Source: a virus
Length of the DNA: 46,026 nucleotides
IMG/VR virus record: IMGVR_UViG_3300032180_000015
Coordinates: 1-46,026 of that record
Direction: 5' to 3' (one strand)
The notes beneath the pieces were generated by a model. It saw only the letters and a list, made by a program, of their open reading frames with translations. It was not told where the DNA came from and did no database searches. A program made the translations under genes and the position numbers. Below are positions 6,189 through 14,684 of this stretch, one piece after another. Numbering within the stretch: the first letter of the stretch is position 1; every line of letters begins with the position of its first letter.

Positions 6189-8375
6189 ATGTCGGCAGGT
6201 GACGCAGCAGGCAGTTTAACGAACTTCTCGATGGCCGCGACTCCCGCGACCAATGCCCCGTCAAACATTCCGGGCGGACCTGGAATTCCAGCGATGACCA
6301 CGGAGCAGCGGGAAAACCCTACTCCGCAAGATCAGAAATGGACAAATACGCAAGCGGCCCAGATCGCAATGGGCGATTTCAAGAAGGCAGAATCGTACAG
6401 AACGATTAACCATGATTGGAGGTTCCGTGTCAGCGATCAGCTTTATCTGGCGTGGACTCAGAGGAAAACGTGGGAAGGGACGAAAATTCCGCGTTCGTCT
6501 GTTGGGATTTTCCTTTCCCTTGAACAGATTGAGGCTCTACTTCCGACTGTTGTACTAGCTCTGTTCCCGGACAATAATCGTCTCCCATTTGACGTAGAAC
6601 CTCTGCCATCCACCACAATGGGACAAGCACAAGCCGTGCGGGACCTTCTTTCGTCTCAACTCGGGGACCTAGGGGAGCAAGGGAAATATCTGACGCTTCG
6701 GGAAATCGTTCGACGGGCATACAAGCAATCCTACATCTATGGCAATGGAATAGTCGAATTCGGCGTCCTGGACCGTAATATCCAGCGCATCAAGTTTGAC
6801 CGCGTGACTGTCCCAATCCGCCAAATGGTACCCCATCCGATCACCGGAGAGCCTGTACCCGTACCGACTGGCAAGACTACAACCCACGTTAGAAAGACTT
6901 TGGAGCGCCAGCACATTGTTCGCCCGATGCTGAACAATGTAGATATTCGGGACTTCTATTGGGACCCGAACTGCTCAAGCCACAATGTAAACGATGGCTC
7001 ATTCTGCGCTGTGCGATCACTTCTTACGGTGAATCAACTTCTCGAATATGACGGCGTAGAAGGAATCAATCTTCCCAATGTGCAAGGGGAACACGTAGAG
7101 CGAGAACTGCTGAAACTGGCACAGATCAAAACGACCTCACAGGGCGATACCTCGAAGATGAATCAGGAATCATTTCGGGGGATGACGTGGACTCCTTCGA
7201 TTGACTACAGTGTCGATCCCAATCTGGCGCGGCTTGAGGTCATTCGATACTGGCAGAAAAACCGTCACGTGTGGATGCTCGGCAGACAATGGACGGGATA
7301 CAATCAGACGAACCAGTATGGTATCCTGCCCTTCCTCGACGCTTTTTATGTCGATGTGCCGGGGCGCTTCGCCGGCCTGAGTATTTGCGATCTTGTAGAA
7401 GGTGATCAGAAGCTCGCGGAAGCAATCATCAATGCTCGCATTGACGAACTTAATCTTCTTATCCATCCGCCCATTATAAAGAAGCAAGGGCGAGCTTTCA
7501 CAGCTTCACAGCAAAGATTGCGGCCCGGAGTCATCTGGGAAGCGGAAGACCCAAAGAACGATTACATCCGATTTGAGATGGGCAACATCACCAACAATGC
7601 CTATGTGGAGGTGGACGCACTTGAAAGACGAGTCCAAAAGAAAACCGGAGTCACTGACCTTGCCGTTCTGGGAACCCCAACAAGCGGAGGTAATTCGGCA
7701 AATAGGACGGCTACCGGAGTCTCTTCTCAAGAAGGAGCTTCTGGAAAGCGTATCCAATACCATGTCGAAAATGCTGAAGATCAATTCCTTGTCCCAGCCC
7801 TCGACATCCTCCATACACTGAACCAGATTTTCCTACCTGCCGATGAGATGATCGAAATACTTGGCCCGGAGATGCAGCAACTCACCATCGACCCGGTAGA
7901 CATTCTGAATGCCTCAGTGAAGTTCAAGATCAACGCATCATCAAAGATGCGGACGCGGAATGCTTTGGCCTCTGGCGGATTAGGGCTTGTCTTGCAGACC
8001 TACCTCAACCCGGAATTCATTCAATTCCAGATGATGAGCGGCAAGAAGCTCGACATGGAACAGGTTGTCAGGATGGTCAATGATACCTTCGGTCTGCCGC
8101 CCATGGCGCTCTGGACTGACATGAGCCCCGAGGAACAGCAGCAGTTTATCCAAATCAAGATGATGCCAGAACAGATGAAGATGGAGATGCAGAAACAGCG
8201 TACCGACGCGCATCAGGCGGTGACGGACTCGAAAGATGAAACTACACTCATTAAGACAGTGCTGGAAAAAATCCTCACTCCGCAAGCGGCTCATCTCATT
8301 TTGAATGAGTACATGGGTGCAAACCTGGATACCAGGACGGGTAATGAGCCACAGCCGATTGGAGAGACACCATGA
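6189..8375 (+). CDS. portal protein
   Basis: 728 residues, close to the large P22/N4-type portals rather than the roughly 500-residue siphovirus forms. The N-terminus is disordered; the core carries LEQIEALLPTVVLALF, the portal-like IYGNGIVEFGV strand and PFLDAFYVDVPGRFAGLSICDLVEGDQK. The C-terminal quarter is helical and Met/Gln-rich (MSPEEQQQFIQIKMMPEQMKM), like barrel or crown helices. It begins at ATG directly after the TerL stop and ends in an ATGA overlap. Call rests on position, length and these patterns. Confidence 0.85.
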   Translation: MSAGDAAGSLTNFSMAATPATNAPSNIPGGPGIPAMTTEQRENPTPQDQKWTNTQAAQIAMGDFKKAESYRTINHDWRFRVSDQLYLAWTQRKTWEGTKIPRSSVGIFLSLEQIEALLPTVVLALFPDNNRLPFDVEPLPSTTMGQAQAVRDLLSSQLGDLGEQGKYLTLREIVRRAYKQSYIYGNGIVEFGVLDRNIQRIKFDRVTVPIRQMVPHPITGEPVPVPTGKTTTHVRKTLERQHIVRPMLNNVDIRDFYWDPNCSSHNVNDGSFCAVRSLLTVNQLLEYDGVEGINLPNVQGEHVERELLKLAQIKTTSQGDTSKMNQESFRGMTWTPSIDYSVDPNLARLEVIRYWQKNRHVWMLGRQWTGYNQTNQYGILPFLDAFYVDVPGRFAGLSICDLVEGDQKLAEAIINARIDELNLLIHPPIIKKQGRAFTASQQRLRPGVIWEAEDPKNDYIRFEMGNITNNAYVEVDALERRVQKKTGVTDLAVLGTPTSGGNSANRTATGVSSQEGASGKRIQYHVENAEDQFLVPALDILHTLNQIFLPADEMIEILGPEMQQLTIDPVDILNASVKFKINASSKMRTRNALASGGLGLVLQTYLNPEFIQFQMMSGKKLDMEQVVRMVNDTFGLPPMALWTDMSPEEQQQFIQIKMMPEQMKMEMQKQRTDAHQAVTDSKDETTLIKTVLEKILTPQAAHLILNEYMGANLDTRTGNEPQPIGETP

Positions 8376-8590
8376 CAAAACCCTATACGACATTTATTAT
8401 GGGCAAAGACAATTATGAGATTGCTCCATTTGCGGAGAGCATTCGTGCCACTGAAATCGAGCATACAGGAATGGGTTATGAAATTACCTACCGTATTCCT
8501 GCCGCTATGGTGCCGCACTTTATGGCTGAACTTACGGACGAGGAGAAAATCAATTTCAAGTTCAGACTTGTTGCCAAATCAACTCGATAA
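8372..8590 (+). CDS. small hypothetical head-module protein
   Basis: 72 residues starting in an ATGA overlap with the portal. The sequence looks like a compact alpha/beta domain (YEITYRIPAAMVPHFMAELTDEEKINFKFRLVAK). No family recognised. The next reading frame overlaps its end. Confidence 0.6.
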   Translation: MTKPYTTFIMGKDNYEIAPFAESIRATEIEHTGMGYEITYRIPAAMVPHFMAELTDEEKINFKFRLVAKSTR

Positions 8591-8912
8591 AACAGAGGCG
8601 CAGGAGCTAGCGGAACTCCGTGAGATTTACCAGACTACCAATTCCGCTGGATGGGTTCGCATCAAAGACCTAATGCAGGGATTGGTCGATGAAGCGCATG
8701 AGGATATGATTGGCAACACTTCAGCGGAGCCGATGACCTATATGCACAAACAATTGCGCTGGCAGCAAAGAGAGGCTATGATGCGTGGAGTGTTGGACTA
8801 CATAGCGCAGTGCGATCATGACCGGAAACGCATTCTTGACGAAATAACCGAGAGAGAAAAGGAGCGGAATACGTCCTATGCCGACTCACCACGAACTGAA
8901 GCAGTTGCCTGA
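8571..8912 (+). CDS. hypothetical helical protein
   Basis: About 113 residues from TTG 8571 (or TTG 8568). The frame is open further left to 8415, but that part lies antiphase inside the preceding gene and reads as shadow. The product is helical and charged (KTEAQELAELREIYQ; MHKQLRWQQREAMMRGVLDYIAQCDHDRKRILDEITEREKE). It overlaps the scaffold candidate by 35 bases. The start is uncertain because no Shine-Dalgarno is evident. Confidence 0.5.
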   Translation: MPNQLDKTEAQELAELREIYQTTNSAGWVRIKDLMQGLVDEAHEDMIGNTSAEPMTYMHKQLRWQQREAMMRGVLDYIAQCDHDRKRILDEITEREKERNTSYADSPRTEAVA

Positions 8913-9591
8913 TGGCAAAGTGGAAGTCAAGTTAGAAACCGGCGAAATCTTCACCGGTGACCCCTTGGAAGTAACTGCTAAACTTGCCGACAGCAAAGTC
9001 GAAACCCGCCGTCATTATGAGGCCAAAGAAGTTGAACTGCTGACGCGGCAACAGCAACTAGATACCCAACAGCAGACATCCACTCAGCAACAGCCACAAT
9101 CCCAAGAAGCGCAGTGGCAAGCCTACATCCTCGATCAGACAGCCAAGGGTTTAGGCTATCCCAATGCCGAGGCTTACAAAGCGGACCTCGCCAAGGTCAA
9201 AGGGGTGACGGCGGAAGTGGAGAATCAGGTCATTGCGGCGAACTTCATGAATGCCTGCCCTGATTTTCCGAACACGCCCGAGGCAATCGCGGCCATCAGT
9301 AAACGGCTCGAAGATAACAAGTGGGATTACACTCCACAATCCATGATCGCCGCACATTCCATGCTGCTCCGGGAGAACGCGCAAGACCCCACCAAGGGCT
9401 ACAAGCCTCTGACACCAGAGGAACAGAATGCCAGTTGGGAACAGGGTTTAAGAGCTTCCAATCGTCAACCTCCGCCAATGCTCAGAAGCGGTTCACCAGA
9501 GAGTAATCCGGGCGGATTCGATCCGTGGACAGTCAAAGATTCCGACGCCGTTCGCAAAGAATACTTAACACAATTGAAGGCCCAGAAATGA
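8878..9591 (+). CDS. scaffolding protein candidate
   Basis: 237 residues, acidic, Gln-rich and largely helical or coiled (RQQQLDTQQQTSTQQQPQSQEAQ), with a short C-terminal charged helix (SDAVRKEYLTQLKAQK). It opens with a small beta-rich motif (KVEVKLETGEIFTGDPLEVTAKLA). Gln-rich coiled proteins between portal and capsid genes are usually scaffolds, so the role is assigned by position and composition. Its TGA overlaps the next ATG. Confidence 0.55.
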   Translation: MPTHHELKQLPDGKVEVKLETGEIFTGDPLEVTAKLADSKVETRRHYEAKEVELLTRQQQLDTQQQTSTQQQPQSQEAQWQAYILDQTAKGLGYPNAEAYKADLAKVKGVTAEVENQVIAANFMNACPDFPNTPEAIAAISKRLEDNKWDYTPQSMIAAHSMLLRENAQDPTKGYKPLTPEEQNASWEQGLRASNRQPPPMLRSGSPESNPGGFDPWTVKDSDAVRKEYLTQLKAQK

Positions 9592-10058
9592 AACTTGACC
9601 CTAAACTAATGGCCGACTTACAGGAAATCCTGAAAGAGAAGCAAGGCTACATCAAACAGTTTCAGGCGCATTACGTCCTGCAAAAGCGCTGGGGATACAA
9701 GAAACTGGCAAAGATCACAAAGAATATTCTGGACGATGAGCGCGACCATCTGAAGGCGACTTTGCACTACATCGCACAACGGGACGGCATCCCGGACATG
9801 AACCAGAAGGATGATGCGGACATTGGCAAAGACGTGCCCACGCAGATCAAGAATGACCTCTCGAATGAGGAAAACTGCGTAACCCTGTTAAACCGGGTCA
9901 TCGTGGATGCCAGGAATGCGAAGGAAGATTCCCTGCGCCGCATGGTCGAGCACATTGTCAAAGATGATGAGGCCCACGTTGCCAAGTTCGAGAAGCAGCA
10001 GACCCTTATGAAAACCTTGGGCATGGAAAACTATCTGGCGAGGGTAGCGAAAGCCTGA
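9588..10058 (+). CDS. bacterioferritin-like (ferritin superfamily) protein
   Basis: 156 residues from ATG 9588 (ATGA overlap). Compared with E. coli Bfr (158 residues, recalled from memory) it appears to align without gaps along its length: MK.D.K at the start, W35-G36, H28, E51, H54, G67-x-P69, I79-G80-x-D82-V83, E94, D126, E128, H130, and GxxNYL near the end. Diiron ligands E51, H54, E94 and H130 are present; E127 is Asp and E18 is Lys. The heme ligand M52 is Arg, so heme binding is not expected. The four-helix fold is well supported; ferroxidase activity is doubtful with Lys18. It sits between scaffold and capsid genes, so it would be made with the head proteins. Confidence 0.85.
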   Translation: MKLDPKLMADLQEILKEKQGYIKQFQAHYVLQKRWGYKKLAKITKNILDDERDHLKATLHYIAQRDGIPDMNQKDDADIGKDVPTQIKNDLSNEENCVTLLNRVIVDARNAKEDSLRRMVEHIVKDDEAHVAKFEKQQTLMKTLGMENYLARVAKA

Positions 10059-10288
10059 TGGCATATTCTCTAACATCCCGAGGAAGGACTCCATGCGTTC
10101 ATGATCCAGCAGGAGAGTTGGAATGGTGTGACATTTGCATTAAGTGGGCCAAACCGCGGTATATTATTTGGGCATTTGTGCTTAGAACATGGTTCAAGAA
10201 TGTCCGCCGCCTACGGTTCTCTTTGGCCTATATATTGTTTGGCAAATCTGTTGCCAAACATCTCGATTCAATCAGTAGAAGGTTTTGA
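10058..10288 (+). CDS. small Cys-containing hypothetical protein
   Basis: 76 residues starting in a TGATG overlap with the bacterioferritin-like gene. It has C-x-H and C-x2-C positions (PCVHDPAGELEWCDICIKW), then a hydrophobic, basic C-terminal half (YIIWAFVLRTWF...LAYILFGK). Zinc binding and membrane association are both possible. A different frame (10101-10325) is also open here but lacks coupling and overlaps the FN3 gene. Confidence 0.45.
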   Translation: MAYSLTSRGRTPCVHDPAGELEWCDICIKWAKPRYIIWAFVLRTWFKNVRRLRFSLAYILFGKSVAKHLDSISRRF

Positions 10289-10294
10289 TAAACC

Positions 10295-10603
10295 ATGCAA
10301 GTCGTTCTTAACTGGCAGACAGTAGCCAATGCGCTCTACTACCGCATCTACAGAGGCACATCCTCGGGCGGTCCCTACCTTCTTTTAGGGCAGAGTAATC
10401 CAAATGCAGGACAAGTTCCGACGCCAGCCAACTCTCAAGTGACTACTACTTTCACGGATGGGACGACGATCAACGGGCAGTCCTATTACTACGTCGTTAC
10501 CTCCGTGACGCCTGACGGGGAATCGCCTTATAGTGCCGAGTTTGCGGCGGTTGCTCTGGCCCAACCAAGTTCTCCGGCAGGCTTCACAGGCGTCGTGACT
10601 TGA
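10295..10603 (+). CDS. fibronectin type III domain protein, possible capsid decoration
   Basis: 102 residues forming one FN3 domain: VVLNWQTVANALYYRIYRG (strands A-C with the conserved Trp), GPYLLLG, TTFTDGTTINGQSYYYVVTSV (strands E-F with the conserved Tyr pair) and ESPYSAEFAAVAL. No signal peptide. Ig-like and FN3 modules commonly decorate capsids and tails, and this gene directly precedes the capsid gene. Surface decoration is inferred. Confidence 0.75.
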   Translation: MQVVLNWQTVANALYYRIYRGTSSGGPYLLLGQSNPNAGQVPTPANSQVTTTFTDGTTINGQSYYYVVTSVTPDGESPYSAEFAAVALAQPSSPAGFTGVVT

Positions 10604-10750
10604 CACATGTGCTATAGTTCTTTGCAAGCGGCATCCCCGCGACAGTAATAACCGCTCTAGAGCATCCCTCCAGACGGCGACAATTTAGTCAAAGCCAAAC
10701 GTCCTTTGTCGCTGACACCAAATACAAATTCATAATTCTGGAGGTGTGCG
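10604..10750 (+). promoter_or_regulatory. capsid gene leader with candidate extended -10 promoter
   Basis: This is the longest non-coding gap in the head module. TGCTATAGT at 10610-10618 matches an extended -10 (TGnTATAAT-like). The upstream TTGACA at 10600 is only 7 bp away, so it cannot pair with it as a standard promoter. GGAGGT at 10740-10745 is a strong binding site for the TTG start at 10751. Capsid genes are often given an extra promoter for high expression; this is suggestive only. Confidence 0.35.
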
Positions 10751-11707
10751 TTGTCATACGCACCAGCTGGTTCAACAACCCAAACCCCTACACTGTTACA
10801 CCTTGCGACGGTTTACTACGAACGTCGTTCGCTGGAACGCCTTGAAGCGATGTTCCGCTTCTATCAAGTTTGCGAACCCCATGACATCCCACAAGGCTCC
10901 GGCAAGACGATTCAGATGAACCGTTATGCTCTGCCTGGATTCAACACCGTTCCAGCGGCAGAAGGCGTCATTGGCGCTCCGGTTCCGCAGTCCACTTCCA
11001 TTGTCACTGCCACGGTTGAGCAGTATTCGGACTTCATGTCAGCTTCGGCGCTTCTCGAAGAAACTGACATCAACCCGACAAATGACCGCATGTCAGACGA
11101 TCTCAGCTATCGCGCCACGGGCACAGTCGATACCATTATCCGTACCGAAATCGACTCGAACACTTCGGCGCAGGTAGCAACAATCGGGCCTTGGCTTTCA
11201 GCCTCAGACTTCAAGGCAAACGTCGCACTGCTGTTGGGCATCAATGTCCGCCCGCGATTCGATAACTACTTCTTCTCAGTGATTCACCCGTATGTTGTCT
11301 ACGACCTGATTTCAGACAACACTGCTGGTGGCTTCATTGACGCACTGAAATACCAGTCTGGCAGACAGGTGCTACAGGGCGAAGTTGGCGAAGTGGGCAT
11401 GTGCCGGTTGCTGACTTCCACCAACGTCGGCACTTCTGGGACGGCGCCGAACGTTCTTTACAACACTTACATCATGGGTTCTGGCGGATTGGGAATTGTC
11501 AATCTGACCGGACGGGGGCCTGACCAGGTGGTCGATCCGCGCAAGGAACGCTTCAAGATGAACATGGTCAAGGGCGGACCTTCACCGGCTGATCCGGTAG
11601 GCGAGATTGCCATGTACGTGAGTTATCGGTTTGTGTTTGCAGCGAAGACCTTGGACACGACTAACCTGCGTTTCAAGATCGTCACTGCAAATGCGAGTTT
11701 GGTGTGA
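10751..11707 (+). CDS. major capsid protein, N4-gp56 family type
   Basis: 318 residues with HK97-like fold features. The N-terminal YYERRSLERLEAMFRFYQVC, then IPQGSGKTIQMNRYALPG and AAEGVIGAP, match the pattern of N4-gp56-type capsid proteins, as do YVVYDLISD, GEVGEVGMCRLLTSTN and the ending YVSYRFVFAAKTLDTTNLRFKIVTA. No cleavable delta domain is obvious, fitting a separate scaffold. TTG start supported by GGAGGT five bases upstream. It forms the icosahedral shell. Confidence 0.85.
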   Translation: MSYAPAGSTTQTPTLLHLATVYYERRSLERLEAMFRFYQVCEPHDIPQGSGKTIQMNRYALPGFNTVPAAEGVIGAPVPQSTSIVTATVEQYSDFMSASALLEETDINPTNDRMSDDLSYRATGTVDTIIRTEIDSNTSAQVATIGPWLSASDFKANVALLLGINVRPRFDNYFFSVIHPYVVYDLISDNTAGGFIDALKYQSGRQVLQGEVGEVGMCRLLTSTNVGTSGTAPNVLYNTYIMGSGGLGIVNLTGRGPDQVVDPRKERFKMNMVKGGPSPADPVGEIAMYVSYRFVFAAKTLDTTNLRFKIVTANASLV

Positions 11708-11708
11708 C

Positions 11709-11906
11709 ATGGGCGACGCGGAAAATACTGACCCTGACCTGATTAACCCGGCCACGGCTCCTGACCCAGGTCCGCAGCCGCAAGCTGGGGACATTACGGA
11801 TACGCCTACGGATCAAACTACGGTTGATCCAAAGGTGGAGAGTGGCGAGGCATTCAGGGATTGGGTGCAAGAAGATATGCGATGGAAGGAGCAACACGGT
11901 GGCTAG
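11709..11906 (+). CDS. small acidic Pro/Asp-rich hypothetical protein
   Basis: 65 residues from ATG 11709, one base after the capsid stop. Low complexity at the N-terminus (many Asp, Pro, Thr), then a short helix FRDWVQEDMRWKEQ. The frame is open upstream to 11631, but that part is inside the capsid gene. Probably an accessory head protein or linker; function unknown. Confidence 0.5.
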   Translation: MGDAENTDPDLINPATAPDPGPQPQAGDITDTPTDQTTVDPKVESGEAFRDWVQEDMRWKEQHGG

Positions 11907-12063
11907 AAAACCCGATCCTCCGCCTAAGCCGAAAGACAGTTGGCAAACGGCACCTACATCGAACCCGGCAACCAGTATGCCGGATTGGGTGACAGCAGAT
12001 CAGGCAACAAAGGAGTCTACCCCGCAGAACAAGAGTGATGGCGGGAAAGGCGTAAGCAACTAA
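11899..12063 (+). CDS. small Pro/Lys-rich hypothetical protein
   Basis: 54 residues from GTG 11899, preceded by GGAAGGAG and overlapping the previous gene by 8 bases. MARKPDPPPKPKDSW start, disordered throughout. Assigned as coding because of the Shine-Dalgarno and tight packing. Confidence 0.45.
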   Translation: MARKPDPPPKPKDSWQTAPTSNPATSMPDWVTADQATKESTPQNKSDGGKGVSN

Positions 12064-12122
12064 CCGACAGTCGGAACCGGGGCCACGGCAATCTTAAGTG
12101 GTGAGCCCCAGAGGAAACCAAT

Positions 12123-12686
12123 TTGGCCTCGAATGATGCAGTATATGTAGCAAAGCGGGCAACGGCTTTGACCAATCCGCTGACCAACGATTCCATCTTC
12201 CTCCAGGCTGACAATGCTGCTTTGGCGGCTTTCGTGGCTTTGGAGAACGACATCGTTTCCGGTACGGCTCGTCTGGATGGCAGGGTCTACTACGTCCGTG
12301 CCTCCGGCAAGGTCATCACGACTGTAAGCTCGACCTTGATCACGACTCTGTATTGGGCGAACACGGCAAAAACCGCCATTACCTACAACGGTACAGGCGT
12401 ATCGACCACAGGTGCAACGCACACTTCGGGAGCCTTTGCGACGACTTCCGGTAACTGGTGGTTGGAAGCGACTTTGACTTGGGATTCAGTTTCCAAGATT
12501 CTTGGCGGCAAGTTTGAGGCGTTTTCTTCAGCAACGCCCTCAGTCACCGCTACCACGGTTTGCACGGCGGTGACGGCTGTGGACCTGACTGTCCCTGGTG
12601 GGGGTCTGGTCTGCGGATGTCACTTTGGCACAACGGGCACGGGCAACATCTGCACCATGACCGAATTCCTCGCGGAGGTTCGCTAA
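12123..12686 (+). CDS. putative head/virion structural protein
   Basis: 187 residues from TTG 12123 (AGAGG about 8 bases before). Beta-rich and Thr/Ala/Gly-rich (SGTARLDGRVYYVRASGKVITTVSS; NWWLEATLTWDSVSKILGGKFEAF), ending FLAEVR, with four Cys in the C-terminal third (CTAV, CGCHFG, CTMT). TAATG coupling to the next gene. A minor capsid or decoration role is inferred from position. Confidence 0.5.
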   Translation: MASNDAVYVAKRATALTNPLTNDSIFLQADNAALAAFVALENDIVSGTARLDGRVYYVRASGKVITTVSSTLITTLYWANTAKTAITYNGTGVSTTGATHTSGAFATTSGNWWLEATLTWDSVSKILGGKFEAFSSATPSVTATTVCTAVTAVDLTVPGGGLVCGCHFGTTGTGNICTMTEFLAEVR

Positions 12687-13177
12687 TGCCTAGCAATCTG
12701 TCACCTGTATGGGCAGCACAGTTAATCACCGCCCAAGTCACTACGACTTCGGCGGCGGCGGCATCTCCTGTGATTCGCATTCCGCAGGCAGAGACGTACC
12801 TGTTCATTCTGGATGTCACTACCTTGACGGGAACGGCGACAACTCTGGATGTTGAAATGGGCATCTCGCCTGCTTCGACGGTTGCTACGGCCGCGCTGAC
12901 CTCAAGCACCTGGCACTACATTGCGAAGTTTACCCAAGCCACGACTGGTACTGGAGCTTGGGCGATTCGTATGCAGCCAACGATGGGACGCGGCGAAGCG
13001 GCAAGCGGTTGGGTTGCTGGCAGCAGCGCTTCGACCGACATGGCGACTGGCGCTGTGGTGGTGAATAACTGTCCTCTGACGCCAGACATCCGGTTCCGTT
13101 GGGTGCCAAACAGTCAAACAAACTACGTCTTCAGTATCTATGCATATGGGTACGCGAAGGCAGATGCGAGCTACTGA
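12686..13177 (+). CDS. putative virion structural protein
   Basis: 163 residues from ATG 12686 (TAATG overlap); the longer frame from 12560 is a shadow inside the previous gene. Predicted all-beta (ETYLFILDVTTLTGTATTLDVEMGI; YIAKFTQATTGTGAWAIRMQP; TNYVFSIYAYGYAK), reminiscent of jelly-roll head or tail accessory proteins. Function inferred only. Confidence 0.5.
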   Translation: MPSNLSPVWAAQLITAQVTTTSAAAASPVIRIPQAETYLFILDVTTLTGTATTLDVEMGISPASTVATAALTSSTWHYIAKFTQATTGTGAWAIRMQPTMGRGEAASGWVAGSSASTDMATGAVVVNNCPLTPDIRFRWVPNSQTNYVFSIYAYGYAKADASY

Positions 13178-13735
13178 TTGGCGTTAGAAAAACCGCACCA
13201 CAGTCCGACTCGGGTTACTGCTGGCTATTCGAGTTTGGACTGTGGCCGGGAATATCAGATCACCGAAGACGCTCTCCGGCGTGAGTACCAGCGCACGCTT
13301 CAGGCAGAGTATTTCCGCAATGAAAAGAACGCCACTGTGCCTGACGGAGACATCACCGACACAACCAATTGGGAAGAAGTGGTTGGCATCCCTTTGACCG
13401 GGGCACGAATCATCTCTCGCTTGAAACGCCTGAATAGCCAGCTGTGGTTTGAGCCTTCCAATTCTGACAATTCCAAGACCGGCATGTACGTTTTGCGCCC
13501 TGCCTTAAAAGGCGGCATGGAAAAGATGTTTCTGTGCGGCATGGAGACGGATGTTAACCCAGAATTCTCCTTACGCGTAGTTGACAATGAAGGGAAGGCC
13601 AAGGGAATCATTTCTGGCTGGCGAAGGGTTTTGATGCGTTTGATACAATCTCGACTAATCAGCGAACCGCAAGCGTATGCTTTGTTTGGCCCACCTTCGC
13701 GGGGGTCTGAAAATTGGGCGAGGTTTACGCAATGA
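13178..13735 (+). CDS. conserved-looking hypothetical protein
   Basis: 185 residues from TTG 13178, directly after the previous stop. Mixed alpha/beta, with a tyrosine-containing N-terminus (YQITEDALRREYQRTLQAEYF) and a central KRLNSQLWFEPSNSDNSKTGMYVL. It ends in an ATGA overlap with glycosyltransferase copy 2. No family recognised; possibly a head-completion accessory. Confidence 0.5.
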   Translation: MALEKPHHSPTRVTAGYSSLDCGREYQITEDALRREYQRTLQAEYFRNEKNATVPDGDITDTTNWEEVVGIPLTGARIISRLKRLNSQLWFEPSNSDNSKTGMYVLRPALKGGMEKMFLCGMETDVNPEFSLRVVDNEGKAKGIISGWRRVLMRLIQSRLISEPQAYALFGPPSRGSENWARFTQ

Positions 13736-14451
13736 TGAATCTTAAAGTCGGTTGTGTAGTAGGCACTCCCTTTCGCAAACGCAAGCCCGGAACGACCGAT
13801 GGGCTAGTTGTACCTGAATGGGCGATCTCACTGGCGAACCTGACATGGCCCTGCAATACGAACATCGCATGGGCACCCGTGAAAGGTCTTCCCCGAGACG
13901 AAGCCCGCAATGGCATTGCTGATGAAACAGTCAGACTCGGCTCTCCCTACCTGTGGTTTGTCGATGATGACGTGCAAGTTCCTCCCGATGCGCCGCGATA
14001 TTTGTTGAGCACGTTGGCGCAGGCTCCTGACGATGTGATGGTCGTCGGGGGGATTTACACAGGCAAGCTCGACCCCCCTGAGCCTTTAGTCTATGTAAAC
14101 GGTAACGGCCACGGCGCTCACTGGAAGTGGAAGCGTGGAGACGTGTTCGAGTGCAGCGCCATTGCCACTGGCTGCATGATGATCAAGACCGAAGTATTCA
14201 AACATCTGGAAAAGCCCTGGTTCAAAGACCTTGACGGCGAGACGGAAGGCTGGACGATTGAGAACAAGGCGGTTGGGGCACGCTTGAACATGAGCGACGA
14301 CCTGTACTTCTGCGAGAAGGTGCAGTCAGCAGGGTTCAAGATACTCGCGGATACCCGAGTGATCTGTTCGCATTGGGATGTTGCCAATGACAAGGTATTT
14401 GACATGCCCCTGGATTCCTATCCGATGAGGGCAGAGAAGGTGCCGGCATGA
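13732..14451 (+). CDS. GT-A family glycosyltransferase-like protein, copy 2
   Basis: 239 residues from ATG 13732 (overlap with the preceding stop). The nucleotide-sugar/metal motif is YLWFVDDDVQVPPDAP; then come GGIYTGKLDPPEPLVY, GDVFECSAIATGCMMIKTEVF and MSDDLYFCEKVQSAGFKILADT. It is paralogous to 2819-3634, by eye nearly half identical over the shared 200 residues, and ends at DSYPMRAEKVPA without the extra tail of copy 1. Placed among head and neck genes, it may glycosylate virion proteins or a nucleotide or wall precursor. Acceptor unknown. Confidence 0.75.
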   Translation: MMNLKVGCVVGTPFRKRKPGTTDGLVVPEWAISLANLTWPCNTNIAWAPVKGLPRDEARNGIADETVRLGSPYLWFVDDDVQVPPDAPRYLLSTLAQAPDDVMVVGGIYTGKLDPPEPLVYVNGNGHGAHWKWKRGDVFECSAIATGCMMIKTEVFKHLEKPWFKDLDGETEGWTIENKAVGARLNMSDDLYFCEKVQSAGFKILADTRVICSHWDVANDKVFDMPLDSYPMRAEKVPA

Positions 14452-14684
14452 TGACAAACCATACGCGAAGGGCACTCGCAATGGCAATTGACGAACTCAA
14501 GCGCGATGGCTATAGCGTGCTCTTGCTGATGTTTGACAAGAAGTCGGATGAGTCGCGGCCACTCGGAGAAGCTATCGAGATTCTCAGTTCTGAAACCAAC
14601 GATCCGCAACTTCTTGCGGCGATGGCGAAGGATGCGTTAACAGAGATGTCGAGGCCGATCAAACTGCCGGAGATAATCAATTGA
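14448..14684 (+). CDS. small helical hypothetical protein
   Basis: 78 residues from the ATGA overlap at 14448. Sequence is predominantly helical with an acidic middle (ELKRDGYSVLLLMFDKK; LGEAIEILSSETNDPQLLAAMAKDAL). No recognisable family. Confidence 0.5.
   Translation: MMTNHTRRALAMAIDELKRDGYSVLLLMFDKKSDESRPLGEAIEILSSETNDPQLLAAMAKDALTEMSRPIKLPEIIN

Noticed and set aside
10600-10618. TTGACA followed by TATAGT as a complete promoter
   Set aside because: The two boxes are only 7 bp apart; only the extended -10 reading is retained as a weak candidate.
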